Assembly (NCBI GenBank): GCA_015039365.1
Contig: WION01000026.1
Location: 1-64,000 of the forward strand
DNA length: 64,000 nucleotides
Reading direction: 5' to 3'
Source of the DNA: Amanita rubescens
Taxonomy: Eukaryota; Basidiomycota; Agaricomycetes; Agaricales; Amanitaceae
Under the pieces are notes generated by a model. That model saw only the letters and a list, made by a program, of their open reading frames with translations. It made no database searches and was not told where the DNA came from. How positions within the stretch are numbered: the stretch's first letter is position 1; the number at the start of each line of letters is the position of its first letter. A program made the translations under genes and the position numbers. Shown one piece after another: positions 52,899 through 64,000 of the stretch.

Positions 52899-53407
52899 AG
52901 AGCCGTGACTGTGGGGGTAAGTGTGACCCTGAACGCTATTTCTGTCAAGGTATCCGGTGAACAGAAACTGCGATATGCATGTCCTATCCCATAAGCAAAC
53001 TGTACACCAAAATCAAGTGAGGCAACGCACCTTGAGGAGCTTGTCGGCATAGCTTTGGTACGTTCAGACTGTTGATAGGTTTTCAGATGGCGGTAGGACG
53101 GTGTCACGGCTCTCTTTCTTTGGGACCCGGACTTGGGGGGCGACTTTGGGGCGAAGGTACTGAGCGACCTGAGCGAGCCTGAGCTCAATATTCCTGTTGA
53201 GTCAGGAGTAAGAATCAATCAGTAAAAAAACGCGCTGGGCTTACCTTATACCAAGGCCCAAGCCGCCCCCACGAGGCTACCTCTTTCTCTCCTCCAAATG
53301 GGACATGCTTCCTTTCCTTATACGGTTGAAAACAACATAAACGCACAGCCTCTTACACTGGAGAATAGGTCCACGCTCACCTACTAATTCTTCCTCCCCG
53401 TTGAGCT

Positions 53408-54823
53408 ATGATGCTTTACGTCTGTTGGCTTGGTCTTGTGGCCGCTCCTGTCATCATTGCTCAGAATTCAAGTAAAGTAGCAAACTGCACAGTTAGCCAA
53501 TATCACTGGGTGAGCGCGCGTCTCACATCCCTGCTGCCAGCTCAACACTGACCGGAATAGACATTTAACTCGCTGGGTCAGAGCCCTTGCTACGTCGCTG
53601 ACGCTCTATTGAATCAGTGTGACCCCACTGGGCTGCAAAATTGTCAGATTGAGGTTAGTAATGGCGCTCTCGAGCCACCCTGCACGGGAGAAGGTAGCTC
53701 ACTTTTCCGGTAACCCGATTCAGTTGAGCTAACGGTGGTTCGTCCAGCGGGTACTATAGTGCCTCTTATCTTAGGAGCAACTTCATACGGTCCGCCAGCT
53801 ACCACCAACTCGTGCTTTTGCAATACTGTCTGGTACTCCTTGATCTCGGCGTGTGGTTTTTGTCAGAATGGGACCTGGACCACGTACGTTCGATTTGTAG
53901 TGACGGAATGCGAACTTGACCCATTTATCAGATGGCCAAATTACTCACAATATTGCAACCAAACATATTTGATGCAGTGAGATTAATTGTCAGTGCAATA
54001 TAACACTATTGAAGGAAATCTCTAGGTATCCTAATCCTATCCCTTCAAATACTAGTGTGCCAAGCTGGGCTTATCTGAATGTGACGGTTCGTGTGAATGT
54101 CCCCTTCCAACGAGTAACCGACAAATAAATTTAGGAAACCGACAATACTTTTGACCCTAACACGGCGTCCAGCGTGGCCGGTGCGTCTCACGAGAACTGA
54201 AGCCCGGGCACCGTGATTTTCTTCTTGTACAGTTGGATCTAGTTCGACGGCTTCCGCGTCTTTTACCTCGACGTTGGCCTCAACATCAACATTCGCATCG
54301 TCTACAGCAACCCCCCCTCCCTCTCCGCGTTCATCTAAAACCAACGTTGGCGCAATCACAGGTGGCATCATCGGATGTGTCTTTGGAGGGGTGTTAATCT
54401 CAGCGTTGTTGTTCTGGCTTTACACGAAGCGCAGAGCTTCCCGGCCTGACCCTGGAACGTCGCCTCAGACGAGTGAACACAAGTTAACGAATCCACCTCC
54501 ATCGACTGGGCTTTCAGCTGTTCCCTTGCCTCCTTCATGGACTGATACTACAGCTATACCCTCACCTCCTCCGTTGACCGACTCTCCGATCCCTGTGCGG
54601 CAAGTGTATCAGGATGCTCTTCAAAAAACCTGTGTAAGCATTCGTTGCTGATATTTGACCTGGGATGCTGATATGAATACCGCAGGAGGATCCCGACGAT
54701 ATCCCTACATCCTCTACAATCCCATGCCGGTTCAGAGACGAGGGCCCGCGCGGGCTACTTCCCAACACGGAACATCATTGGGGTCAAGTTGGACAATACT
54801 ATGCTGATATCCCTGAGCTTTGA
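53408..54823 (+). CDS. Secreted/single-pass membrane protein with Cys-rich ectodomain
   Basis: MMLYVCWLGLVAAPVIIAQN is a clear signal peptide. The ectodomain has many Cys and N-glycosylation sites (NCTVSQYHW; QSPCYVADALLNQCDP; CFCNTVWYSLISACGFCQNG; NYSQYCNQTY). After an S/T-rich stalk (ASASFTSTLASTSTFASS), a single transmembrane segment follows (VGAITGGIIGCVFGGVLISA LLFWLY), then the stop-transfer TKRRASR and a P-rich cytosolic tail ending ...GQVGQYYADIPEL (stop 54821-54823). This layout is shared by many uncharacterised mushroom proteins. It may be a cell-surface sensor or wall-linked protein; the ligand is unknown. About seven exons joined by short introns. Confidence 0.75.
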
Positions 54824-55070
54824 GTAGTATTTATGAGGGATAGTATCAGCGAGGTGTAAATAGTATTTCTGTTCATACCCTTCTAAGTTCTAACGAGCCC
54901 ACGTGCGTCGTGCTCAACTCCATGTTCCTCGCCGTCGGAGTAAGCACAGTGCACATGAAACGAAAATAGTCGTATCGCCTCGATGCCGTTCCACCTCACT
55001 GCTCCCAAGATGTTGAGCCCGTCGATACTTTCCCAGCAAACGCACCGAGATCACAACGCAAAATTGGAAC

Positions 55071-56184
55071 ATGCAAATGGATAGGCTTGTAGACGCCTAT
55101 CTAGACTTCCGCTCGAAGATGTTCAGCAAGTTAGCAGCAGCGCAACGGAAGAGACTAGTGCAAATGGTTTGCTAATGATCTCAGTTGTGGATCTCTTTTG
55201 TAAGTTCATTTCAACTTTGTAGTCATATTTGTGAATTCCGAGTTACGTCCGTAGTCAAAACCCGGTCTTTGTTCTCATCCACACCGGATAGGAGGACATA
55301 TGATGGGTTAAGTAATCCTTCCCTAGGTCTGAGACTTTGTCACAGCCTCAACCTATACTTTCTCCTAAGATGTTTTCTTTTTATGCAGCAATTTCCATGC
55401 CCAGTTCGTCAGGCGAGAAGGATGAAGAGAGGCTCAGATTGGACGGAATGGTGATGCGTACGTTAAAGGACATCCCAGAAACAACACGTATCCCCAAGTT
55501 AGCAGAGGCAGCAAAACTGGCGTTGCAGATATCAGTAAATGCTCAGGTGCATTTCCTACGTGATCAAGTTGGTGGTGGCTGACGTGGGTGACAATGTGTT
55601 GAGTAGAGAGCAAAAAGATATAAAATCGACGTAAATGACGTCGCGAGGCAGACGAGAGCATTTGTATATCTGGTTTTCCGTGCGAATCAAAATATGAAAA
55701 AGGATATACCGCGGCGGCTGAAGGATCAGTTCGATCATGTTTTACAGTGAGCCACGTTCATAACCACATGTTAAAGTTAACTGAACGCGCCCGCATAGGG
55801 ATCTTTCCCATATCAACAAATTTGCGAAAGCATGTTCAACGGACGACAAAATCACAAGTTATACCGGAAACGCTCGGATGATGGCGGATCTTGTGGTTCA
55901 TGACCTGGACAGCTTGCGGCGGTCTTTAGTCACATTTGGAGTGAGTACTATCTTGTGGGAGCGGATGTATGGTGTTGAACTAATGTTGACCGCTTAAGTA
56001 TGATAAGGTTATCTGGGATTTGAACGAAATGATCGCAATGGAGAACAAGTATTCAAAGAACTCCACTAGCCCTGGAGGAGCTCCAGTGATGAACGATTGC
56101 TCTGCATCAGATTTAGCATGGGCATCTGGTGTCAAACCTAGGTATGAATATGGTTCGTCAGTCGTCATAGAGCGCCTACCCTAG
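55071..56184 (+). CDS. Hypothetical helical protein
   Basis: Probable exons: MDRLVDAYLDFRSKMFSKLA; TLKDIPETTRIPKLAEAAKL, ALQISVNAQ; REQKDIKSTVNDVARQTRAF, VYLVFRANQNMKKDIPRRLK; LSHINKFAKACSTDDKITSY, MMADLVVHDLDSLRRSLVTF; VIWDLNEMIAMENKYSK, ending at VVIERLP (stop 56182-56184). Sequence is amphipathic and helical with no known domain. Start and first junctions are uncertain. The flanks (54900-55020 and 56350-56460) share a diverged duplicate block, which suggests the gene lies in a duplicated segment. Confidence 0.4.
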
Positions 56185-56606
56185 TTTGCATTTGTTTCCG
56201 AATCAGCCCGGATTGAGATCGCCATCGATGTCCTTCACCTCCTGTCGCTGTTCCATTGAAGACAATTTTTCAGACAAAGACTGTTTGAAGAACACTGACG
56301 CATTCCTTTCATTCCGACAAACATCGCACTGATCTTCCTGGATTGAGTATCCGTTGTCTGCCCTGACATTGAGCTCGTAACCGTCGGAGTAAGCAATTAG
56401 TCTTATCGCCTAGGTGCCATTCCACTTCACTGCTCCCAAGATATTCAGCCCTAGCGTTTCATGACGTGACTTCAATCCTGTTTAAGAAATGTTCTTGATT
56501 GATATGCGGCAGTACCCCGAGTGCTGAGAGCATGTTGCGAGGGCGTTGAAGTAACATGATCCATTTTGACGAGAGTTGGAGATATCATTATTATTATCAA
56601 TAATCA

Positions 56607-58435
56607 TTAAACTGAAAGTGTAGACAATAACCCCCTGACGAACTCCCTTGGATTCCCACCAGATTCCGTATATTTGGAAAGAAAAGTTTCATCGTGAGCC
56701 ACTGTCAAAAGCATAACGTTAATGACGTGGTTACAAATGAATTCCGGAACGCCAGACGTACAAGGTGCGATGACCTGCTCCGCTTTCCACACTTCGAACA
56801 ACGACCCTGCCTCATCCAGGCTCAACTTCTCGGGGACGGGTATTGGGTTCAATCCCTTAGTGTAATCTATCAGCGTCGGGGAACGCTTGTCATATGGGCT
56901 CTGCGGGTGGTCATAAGGTATTTGAAGTGCCTCTCGTAGTTCGAGAGGTAGCGGATATGCCGGATCAGAGTAAGTGATGGCACCTAAAACGGCACCTTTA
57001 GCCTGTATGCGTGCAGATTCTCAGCTCAAGTGCGCGCTTCGGAGGGAGATACGGATAAACTCACGAAGGATCTTCTGCCAGACGCGTATTCCATGATCAG
57101 GCGTGGCATAGACAGGTGATACGGACGGATGGGGTTGAAAAACGGGTCGCGGTAGGCAGTCTTGCAGTACAGTGCTTGGAAGTCGTCCACTGCTAAAAGT
57201 ACCGGATGCCTGAGGGAAAAATAAGGTAAGTCATCTCTACTTTCAGAAAATGGTCGGCAGTTACGTTTTTTGACGGCCAAGCTCGTTTATGAGAGCATCA
57301 AGAACAGCAGGCGCACTTGATACGTCTTTGAGACCGATGTTAATCAGGTCGACCAGGGTGGCGCCTGAGGGAACCTCTCGTTTTTCGAAGAAAAGTTTTT
57401 TGGCGGTGCTTAAGGATGATAATATGCTATTGTTGACAGAAAGCGCGCGTTGGAGGGTTTGATAGGCGAATTGAGGCTGGATGTACGTTTGCGACCTGAG
57501 ATCGTATGAATACGGCGTCGACGAGTTGACAAGATTAACAGCTGAGAGTTGAATTGAACATCGTCGACAGTAAGTTAGGGAGAAGAAAACGCACCCCGAG
57601 GAATATAAACAACAACCCAGCCGCTTTTCGCACAATACTCGACTGCTTGAAGAAGTAAGTAGCTTTTTCCAGCACCAGATCGTCCAGCTAGAAACAGGAG
57701 GTATCAGCGAATTGTGTAGACTTTGGTTGAATGGCGACCCACTAAGAACATGTCTCGAATCCACACTGGAACGATCCCTTGCAGTTTTCAACATGTTCAC
57801 CACGTCCATCGTCACATCCCTAATAACGGTATACGGTCTAGAAAGAACCCGATACTAAGGAAAAAGAGCGTTAAAACCACATCCCAAAACATGAACGGCA
57901 GCAAAAGATACCTCCAACAACAACTTCTTTGGCAAACCAAACTTCCTAACCGGGTCGTTCTCCGAAAACGCAAAGAAAGCCGTTGTCCCGACCGCACCCG
58001 GTGCAAGGACGTCCTATTTATGAACTCATGAGCTTTCCGAGCAAGTGTTTCGTTGTATCGTCTTACGGGCGAAAACGCCGGAGCTTGTAGTAAAAGTTTG
58101 CTCGTATCCACCCGAGCCGGAGTGCTAAACACCTTGTACCGAAAAAACTTCGATTACCATACCGTCCCAGTCTACAGCGCAGAAAAAACGTACCCCAGGC
58201 CCGTCCTTTTGTTTTCTCTTCCTAACTTGCCCCTTGTCGTCCTTTTGAACCTTTGGCGGACCTGCAAGGATTCCATTCCGTCACTCGCTCCTCGAATGAC
58301 CTTCGAATTATCCGCACCTCTGTCTTTTTTCACCCCACGCGTTTGTTGGAGTATGATGGCCGCGTTTTGCACTCGCAGACATCCTTGGAGGCGAGTCCGA
58401 GAGCTCGAGCGCGATATGCCAGCAAGGATGGACAT
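56607..58435 (-). CDS. RSM23: Mitochondrial ribosomal protein mS29 (DAP3/Rsm23)
   Basis: The start at 58435 gives a good mitochondrial presequence, MSILAGISRSSSRTRLQGCL, then QTRGVKK. A 56-bp intron (GTGCGG...TTGCAG) joins in frame to PPKVQKDDKGQVRKRKQKDG. Later exons give VRKFGLPKKLLLE, the P-loop GRSGAGKSYLLLQAVEYCAK, SGWVVVYIPR, SSTPYSYDLRSQTYIQPQFA, HPVLLAVDDFQALYCKTAYR, DPFFNPIRPYHLSMPRLIME and a C-terminus ending FVRGLLSTLSV at 56607. DAP3/Rsm23 is a GTP-binding subunit of the small mitochondrial ribosomal subunit. No lesion was found. This is the source of the broken copies at 29.0-30.9 kb. Confidence 0.85.
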
Positions 58436-58601
58436 TCGCGAGTGACAGTGTGACGATGTGACATTTCTCATCCGCTTCTTATACAAGTCTTTTGCTTCTA
58501 CAGAATTTATATCATACAGGAATACCCAAAACTACGTCGAGAAATCGTCCAGGGAAGGGTTTCGCAAGGTTGTAACCAAGAAATATAGTAAAAAAAGACA
58601 T

Positions 58602-61182
58602 TTACGACGAAGTCTTGACGTGCTTCTTCGCTGTTCCGATCGTCGTATTGTTCACCTATCGTTAAACGGTCAGGAACGTTTCCCAAGGAAGTGAATACAC
58701 CGGACCTTTGTTGCGAACCGCAAGGAGGTCAATGACTCTTGAAGATGCGTGGCGAGTGGGGAGAGATTAAGGACCATCTAACGATAATTAAGAGGATACG
58801 TCAAGATAAGTATATGCAACGCTCACCAGAGTCTTTGAATTACCACTAAGCGAGTTCTGAAGTAAATAAGTAAGCTGCCATCCACTAGTCAGCAAAACAA
58901 CTCTCAGACCATCGATACTTGCTCGCATTACCTTGGAATTCCGATACGGTATATGCTTGTTAGCCGCGTCTCCGCGCTCCCCAAGCGCAGCGATAACATC
59001 TCCCAACGCGCTTAAACTCTTGTTGATATTCTGCGTCTCCCTCACCCTTTCCTTATCCGCAACGACGCCCGGCGCGAAACTGACATTCAACCTCTCGCTA
59101 CCCGCCAGATCGACGAGATTCAGCGACCCCTCGCACCGTTCGCCTGTTCCGCCAATGTAAGAGCTCGTAGAGCTGAAAGGATCGCCGTTCCCGACGTTTC
59201 CGATGCCAACGTTGATACCGATTATACGAAGAGTGAATACGGAATGGGAGCGAGAAGAACGCTCGTTGACAAGCGTAGCTGCTACGCTTCGTCGTGATTG
59301 GGCGAGCGATAACAAAGTTTTGACTTGAGACGATGATGTGAGGGGGACGATGGTTAGATCTGTGACGCGTGTTGCGCCCGTCTTTGGATCATGCTTGATC
59401 TCGTGTTTCTTCTCTATTGTCGAGTTTGCAGGGGCCAAAAGGTCATGTATAGATTCGTTATACTAATAGGTTGGATAAGTCAAAGGACGTCGCGAAATTT
59501 TTGGAATGCATGCGTACAATCTCGAGGAATTGTCCTTCCATCTTGTACTGCCAACCTTTAGTTTTCATAAATTCGGTGACGCGGAAGACCTGCTCCACTG
59601 CTCTCGGAATCATACCAACCGTTGTTTCGGTCTATGAATAACCCTCAATGAGCATCACTCCGAGAAAAGCCGGCGTTTCACTTACCGTGCCGCCTTCCAT
59701 CGTGAAGGATTTGCCAGATCCAGTCTGGCCATATGCAAAGATGCATACGTTATAACCGTCGATACAGCTTTGAGCAAGCTGAGAAATTTCTTCAAAGACT
59801 TCCCCTTGCGTCGATTCTGGTTCGAATACCTATAAAGAAACATTAGAACGGGATGAAATTCAATAACATAAGGGACCTACCCTGTCGAAACCAAAACTGT
59901 ACACTTCTTTCCGTTCTTGACCGGTGGCGCTTTCGCTGGAGGAGTGTAGGACGATTTCTTTGTGATCTCTCCGATCAGGAAAGGTTACATGTGCTTGCAC
60001 CTCCTCCTTTAACCCGTTAAACTCGGCCTGTGTCAACGAGCTCACATCACTTGTTGACGTCAGCGACACGATATCGGAGGGAAGTACAGGCCGGACGCGA
60101 CAAAAAACGCGAATGTTGCCTTTGAGTTCTTGTACCATATTATGCAGCTTCCGCCGCACCATCTCGCTCTCCATCGTCTCCAACTTGAGCGCATCGACCT
60201 CTTTACTGGACGACTCCAACCTAAACCGCAAGTCGGAAACCGTCCGGGAATATTCATCAATCTGCGACTGCAGCGCACCGACTTGCGCCTGCAACGCGGT
60301 ATTTTGTGATGTTAGAGCAATTTGCGCCGTCGCCTGTTGAGCCACGCTGCCCTTGAGCGTAGCCACCTGTCCCCGCTCTCGTTCGAGGTCTCCTCTACAG
60401 ATCCTCAGATCCTCGGTAACCTCGCGAGCTTCCCTCTCCTTCCTCCTCAAATCCATCTCCAGCTCCATAACCTCTTTCCCATGAGCCTTCCTCATCTTAT
60501 CAATTTCATCAGACGCCAACACAAGCTCCCGCCGCTGCGCAAGCTCCTGCGTCTTAGCAGCCGTCAGCTCGCGCGACAAAGTCGAATGACCCGCTTGCAA
60601 CTCGGTCACTTTAGTACGCTCCGCTTCCATATCTGCAGCTAACCGCGCTGAATCGGCCGCCCGGGCAGACTCGAGCATCTCTAACTGCGTCTGTAAATCA
60701 TTGAATCGTTTATCTTGCGCGGCGGGGGCTCGTGTACGTGCAGGACCCGAGACAACCCTTCCCGCTGCTGTTTTGCTCCGAGTATTTGGTCTCACGGTTG
60801 GACGGACTGTGGATGCGGGTGGAGGAGCGCTAGTACCCCGTGGTTGTTTCGCGATTGGCGGCGCAGGTTGCGCCTGTGTCGCGGTCTTGTGTTGCGGTTT
60901 GGGAAGTGAGGAGTTGAGTGCCGTACGCGATGGTTGAAGAGGTCTATTCGGCCGATTGAGTCCAATGGCAGGCAGTTTGCGTGGTTGATCTGAGGCTTCA
61001 ACGCTGTCCTCGTCGTCTGATTGTCTCGACTTGCGTTTCAAGCTTGGATTCGTTGTGACCATGGTTGTTGTTGGTTCGGTTGCTTTTGCTTTTGCTTTAT
61101 GTCTTGTGGTGATGGTGGAGAATAGCGTAGGGGGATAATTCGCCCCTGGAGAAGTTTGTTGACGACGAGGAAGTCTGGACAT
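58602..61182 (-). CDS. KAR3: Kinesin-14 (Kar3-type, C-terminal motor)
   Basis: The start at 61182 ([20 protein letters not shown]) is preferred; an in-frame ATG 26 codons upstream adds an unlikely tail. A basic, disordered N-terminus (microtubule binding) precedes a coiled coil (about residues 170-350). The motor begins [26 protein letters not shown] is spliced to [20 protein letters not shown] and [16 protein letters not shown], the P-loop. Later are [15 protein letters not shown] (switch I), [13 protein letters not shown] (switch II), [17 protein letters not shown] and YRNSK. Two terminal exons gave [24 protein letters not shown] and then [17 protein letters not shown], stop 58602-58604. 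The family moves to microtubule minus ends in spindle and karyogamy. Complete. Confidence 0.9.
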
Positions 61183-61325
61183 TTTCTCAAGCGCGCTCGT
61201 GTGGCTGAGAAAATCGAACCCTGCAACGCGCAGGATCACATGACCGCGTTGATCCAGCACTTGCGCCCACGTCGGACGCGTTCAAAAACCCGTATTGTTG
61301 ACAGTGCCTAATCCCAAATGGAGGT

Positions 61326-62164
61326 GCGCTTGCGTTGCCTTTACAGGGAAGGATCACTGGTCTGGAGCGTCGTGTTTCTGATTTTCTTGTGAAACTCTGA
61401 TTATACGTTTCACTGTCATGTGCGCTGGGCTTATTCGCTTCTTAACAACCTTCTGTTCATCTTATGTCTATCCCCCGATGCTGCATACGTCTGATGTCGC
61501 GACATTCAAAACTTCACTGCATCTTCCGTTCGTCATCTAGTATAGTGAATTTTTCCCCTTTAAATGATCGATAGCGCTGCTTGAAACTTTTGAACGAAGA
61601 ATTATTTATACATCCAGTGAAAGCAAAAACTGTAAGTCGGATTCATTTCCAAGTAAAGGCTAGCCTACATCATTCGGCGCAGGTCATATGCTATGATTGA
61701 CAGATCCGAGGCATTACTTTCCTGTACCTGCCAATCAAGGTTGATCATCATTCAATTCGGAATCGCCTTCACAGAGCGCGGATAATCAATATGATCCGAG
61801 TCGGCAGTGAGCATTCCATCTGGTTACACCGTTTATCGTCAAAGATGATGAATCTCCGCAGATCTAGGGCATCAGTAGCGCCAACATCGCCAACGTAAGT
61901 ACGTGAAGGAATAGCATTTTTCTGGTGGTATTGGTATTCTTCATATAGGAAGAAAGGAAACGAGATGTTGATACTGGGCAAACAAGGTCTGAGACTCAAA
62001 CCTTCTCCAAGCCGTTCTCTTACGCCAAAATTGCTGCCCGCCGTTCCTTTCGCGACCACCGTAGAGAAAAGAAGTGACCTTTCTGATTACCTTCCATTAC
62101 CCTTTACTGATTGACAGATCATCATAGAATGCTGTGCAATCATTGATGACCAGCGGCTCGCTCG
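61326..62164. repeat. Direct repeat, copy 1
   Basis: GCGCTTGCGTTGCCTTTACAG opens a block of about 840 bp. It shares long near-identical stretches with 62502-63405, including GGATCACTGGTCTGGAGCGT, CATGTGCGCTGGGCTTATTC and GGGCATCAGTAGCGCCAAC. It ends CATTGATGACCAGCGGCTCG. No terminal repeats or ORF identify a transposon. Confidence 0.85.
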
Positions 62165-62263
62165 CCATGACAAATCTCATTGGTTATATTTTTGTTCCCT
62201 TCGCTCTGACAATTCGACCTGTATAAATATCAGTGTTCAGCTAGATGTTGAAATTCTACTTAT

Positions 62264-62506
62264 ATGCTATCCAGGCTCGAAGCATTTATCATCGGGGTGA
62301 CCTTGGAGGCAACCCTAGCGGGTGTATATTTCGCCTCATTTCTGCTGTGCCTACGGTGGCTCATCTTTTCAGACGATGGCGGAACCCTGCGCAAAGCTAG
62401 TCATCTCATTACCCTCATCCTCTTTGCTTTCACGGTGACAGCACTCGGCATCGGTCTGCAAAAAGTGTTAACCGTTTCTCATGATGCCTCTGCTATGGTT
62501 AGCGCT
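62264..62506 (+). pseudogene. N-terminal fragment of a multi-pass membrane protein
   Basis: MLSRLEAFIIGVTLEATLAG, VYFASFLLCLRWLIFSDDGG, HLITLILFAFTVTALGIGLQ: two or three hydrophobic helices with the LRWLIF motif common in Agaricomycete 7-TM proteins. The frame runs straight into repeat copy 2 at 62502, where homology stops, so most of the gene is missing. Confidence 0.5.
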
Positions 62507-63405
62507 TGCGTTGCCTTTGCAGGGAGGGATCACTGGTCTGGAGCGTCGTGTTTCTGATTTTCCTGTGAAACTCTGATCAAACGTTTCACTGTCATGTGCG
62601 CTGGGCTTATTCGCTTCTTAACAACCTTTATGTCCATCCCCCGATGCTGCGTACTGATGTCGCCATTAAGCGAGACATTCAAAACTTCACCGCATCTTCC
62701 GTTCGTCATCTAATTTTCCCCTTTAAATGATCGATAGCGCTGCTTGAAACTTTTGAATGAAGAATTATTTATACATCCAGTAAAAGCGAAAACTGTGAGT
62801 CGGATTCATTTCCAAGTAAAGGCTAGCCTACATCGTTCGGCGCAGGTCATATGCTATGATCGACAGATCCAAGGCTTTACTTTCCTGTACCTGCCAATCC
62901 GAAAGCGAGGTTGTGATCCGAGTCGGCAGTGAGCGTTCCATCTGGTTGATTGTTCAAACCTCGTAAATGAAGAACAAACCTTTGATTCACCCCCATGTGT
63001 GTTGGGCCTCTTTGATGCATATCCTTCATTCTGACTCGTTAAACTTTCAGTCCTTTTATTCCTGCCCCCACATAATTCTCAGTCGAAGCTGAGTTTCAGA
63101 GGCGCGGATCTAGGGCATCAGTAGCGCCAACATCGCCAACGTAAGTACGTGAAGGAATAGCATTTTTCTGGTGGTATTGGTATGTTCGAAAAAAGGAAAC
63201 GAGATAGGAATGCGCAGAATGGCGATGAGGATGTGATGTTGATACTGGGCAGACACAAGGTCTGAGACTCAAACTTTCTCCAAGTTGTTCGTGACCACCG
63301 TAGAGAAAAGAAGTGACCTTTCCGATTACCTTCCATTACACTGATTGACAGATCATCATAGAATCATAGAATGCTGTGCAATCATTGATGACCAGCGGCT
63401 CGCTC
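62502..63405. repeat. Direct repeat, copy 2
   Basis: Second copy, offset about 1176 bp from the first at its start. It differs from copy 1 by about 150 bp of unrelated sequence near 62955-63105 and by point changes and small gaps. Its borders coincide with the broken ends of the membrane-protein gene on the left and the lectin-like gene on the right. Confidence 0.85.
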
Positions 63406-63406
63406 C

Positions 63407-63781
63407 TTGAACAACATCACAGGCTGGCAGGTCACTTGCAACGGGAATACTGACGTTTCGCTTAAGAATGTGCGTTATCGATCGGTCACCCCAATTTCTT
63501 TGGGGAGCTCATTTTGGATTCAGAACCTGGCCTCGGATGCCTGTAGGTGGATTTTGAGACCAGTGACTCCGACGTCCTCACCCACACCTGCACCGGCCCG
63601 GCTGATGATGAACGTTAGTCGTGATCCCCTCCCTGCGGGCAATTATCGTATTCGTTCATATAACAGCAAATATCTTCTCACCATGTCAGACGACGCGAAA
63701 AGCTATGTAACGCGTCAGAGGGATAGGCTGCTCGTCATGATGAACAGGCTCGGGAATGCTCGTAGTAGATGTGATGGATAA
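63407..63781 (+). pseudogene. Beta-trefoil (ricin-B-like) fragment
   Basis: Reads NNITGWQVTCNGNTDVSLKN, then DPLPAGNYRIRSYNSKYLLT MSDD. The strand pattern LPxGxYRIRxxxSxxxLT is typical of one repeat of beta-trefoil carbohydrate-binding or protease-inhibitor proteins of mushrooms. The 5' end lies inside repeat copy 2, and the frame ends at 63781. A fragment; ligand and activity cannot be inferred. Confidence 0.35.
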
Positions 63782-64000
63782 CTCTTATTGGGGGTTCAGA
63801 AGTCTTCGGAGACTTCTTAGAGCGTTGTGACCGGGGCTGTAACGTGGCTGAGCTCGAGAGAGTTGCATTATCCTCAATATGTGGGTACAGAGTCGCTACC
63901 TCCTCTTGGAGGTGTCAAAAAGCGTACGGTATGACTCAGTAGTATTTCAGGCCGGGAGTCCCTCCCGGGCTTCGCCCATCTGTAGTCTCTTCATTCCAAC

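Noticed and set aside
52138..53000. A single gene interrupted by the LINE fragment
   Set aside because: Joining the flanks gives short readable sequence but no recognisable protein and a stop soon after, so coding could not be supported.
1..64000. tRNA and rRNA genes
   Set aside because: No cloverleaf with A and B boxes and no rRNA core sequence was noticed on either strand. The reading was by eye, so a tRNA could have been missed.

Overview
The window looks like nuclear DNA of an Agaricomycete basidiomycete. Genes are split by short introns of about 50-60 bp. The mobile content is typical of that class: a Plavaka DNA transposon, a Penelope-like retroelement remnant and Crinkler proteins with a P-loop ATPase. 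Host genes (kinesin-14, HSE1, MMS2, OPI1, RSM23, HUL5) are fungal in type.

Layout. 0-23 kb is almost all repeats and mobile DNA. It starts with a repeat-associated gene cut by the window edge, then a 34-bp minisatellite and the 3' end of an LTR retrotransposon. Next is an 8.4-kb Plavaka element bounded by 19-bp perfect terminal inverted repeats. It carries two divergent genes: the transposase and an accessory gene with no known function. A 968-bp hAT element with a perfect 8-bp target duplication has broken the transposase. At 12.6-14.5 kb lies a probable Penelope-like element tail with telomere-like CCCTAAA tracts and a complete hammerhead ribozyme. Two unrelated satellites follow: an inverted array of about 240-bp units with a mobile-looking 44-bp palindrome (15.6-18.2 kb), and about 41 copies of a 69-bp unit that differ almost only at one trinucleotide (19.4-22.3 kb).

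23-44 kb is mixed. It holds a P-loop GTPase gene and a decayed HUL5 HECT ligase that runs into a mosaic of gene pieces (EXO70, a probable Bax-inhibitor fragment and two partial RSM23 copies). It also holds an MFS transporter, an APH-type kinase-like gene and two Crinkler genes, one visibly broken.

44-61 kb is a housekeeping block. OPI1 is a phospholipid gene repressor. MMS2 (ubiquitin-conjugating enzyme variant) and HSE1 (ESCRT-0) share a 102-bp divergent promoter. Then come a single-pass membrane protein, an unknown gene, mitochondrial ribosomal RSM23/DAP3 (parent of the pseudogenes at 29-31 kb) and a complete kinesin-14. One poly(A)-tailed LINE fragment has inserted at 52.3 kb. 61-64 kb is a direct duplication that separates two truncated genes.

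All gene names come from reading translated motifs; no database search was run. Splice sites are given only where both sides could be read.
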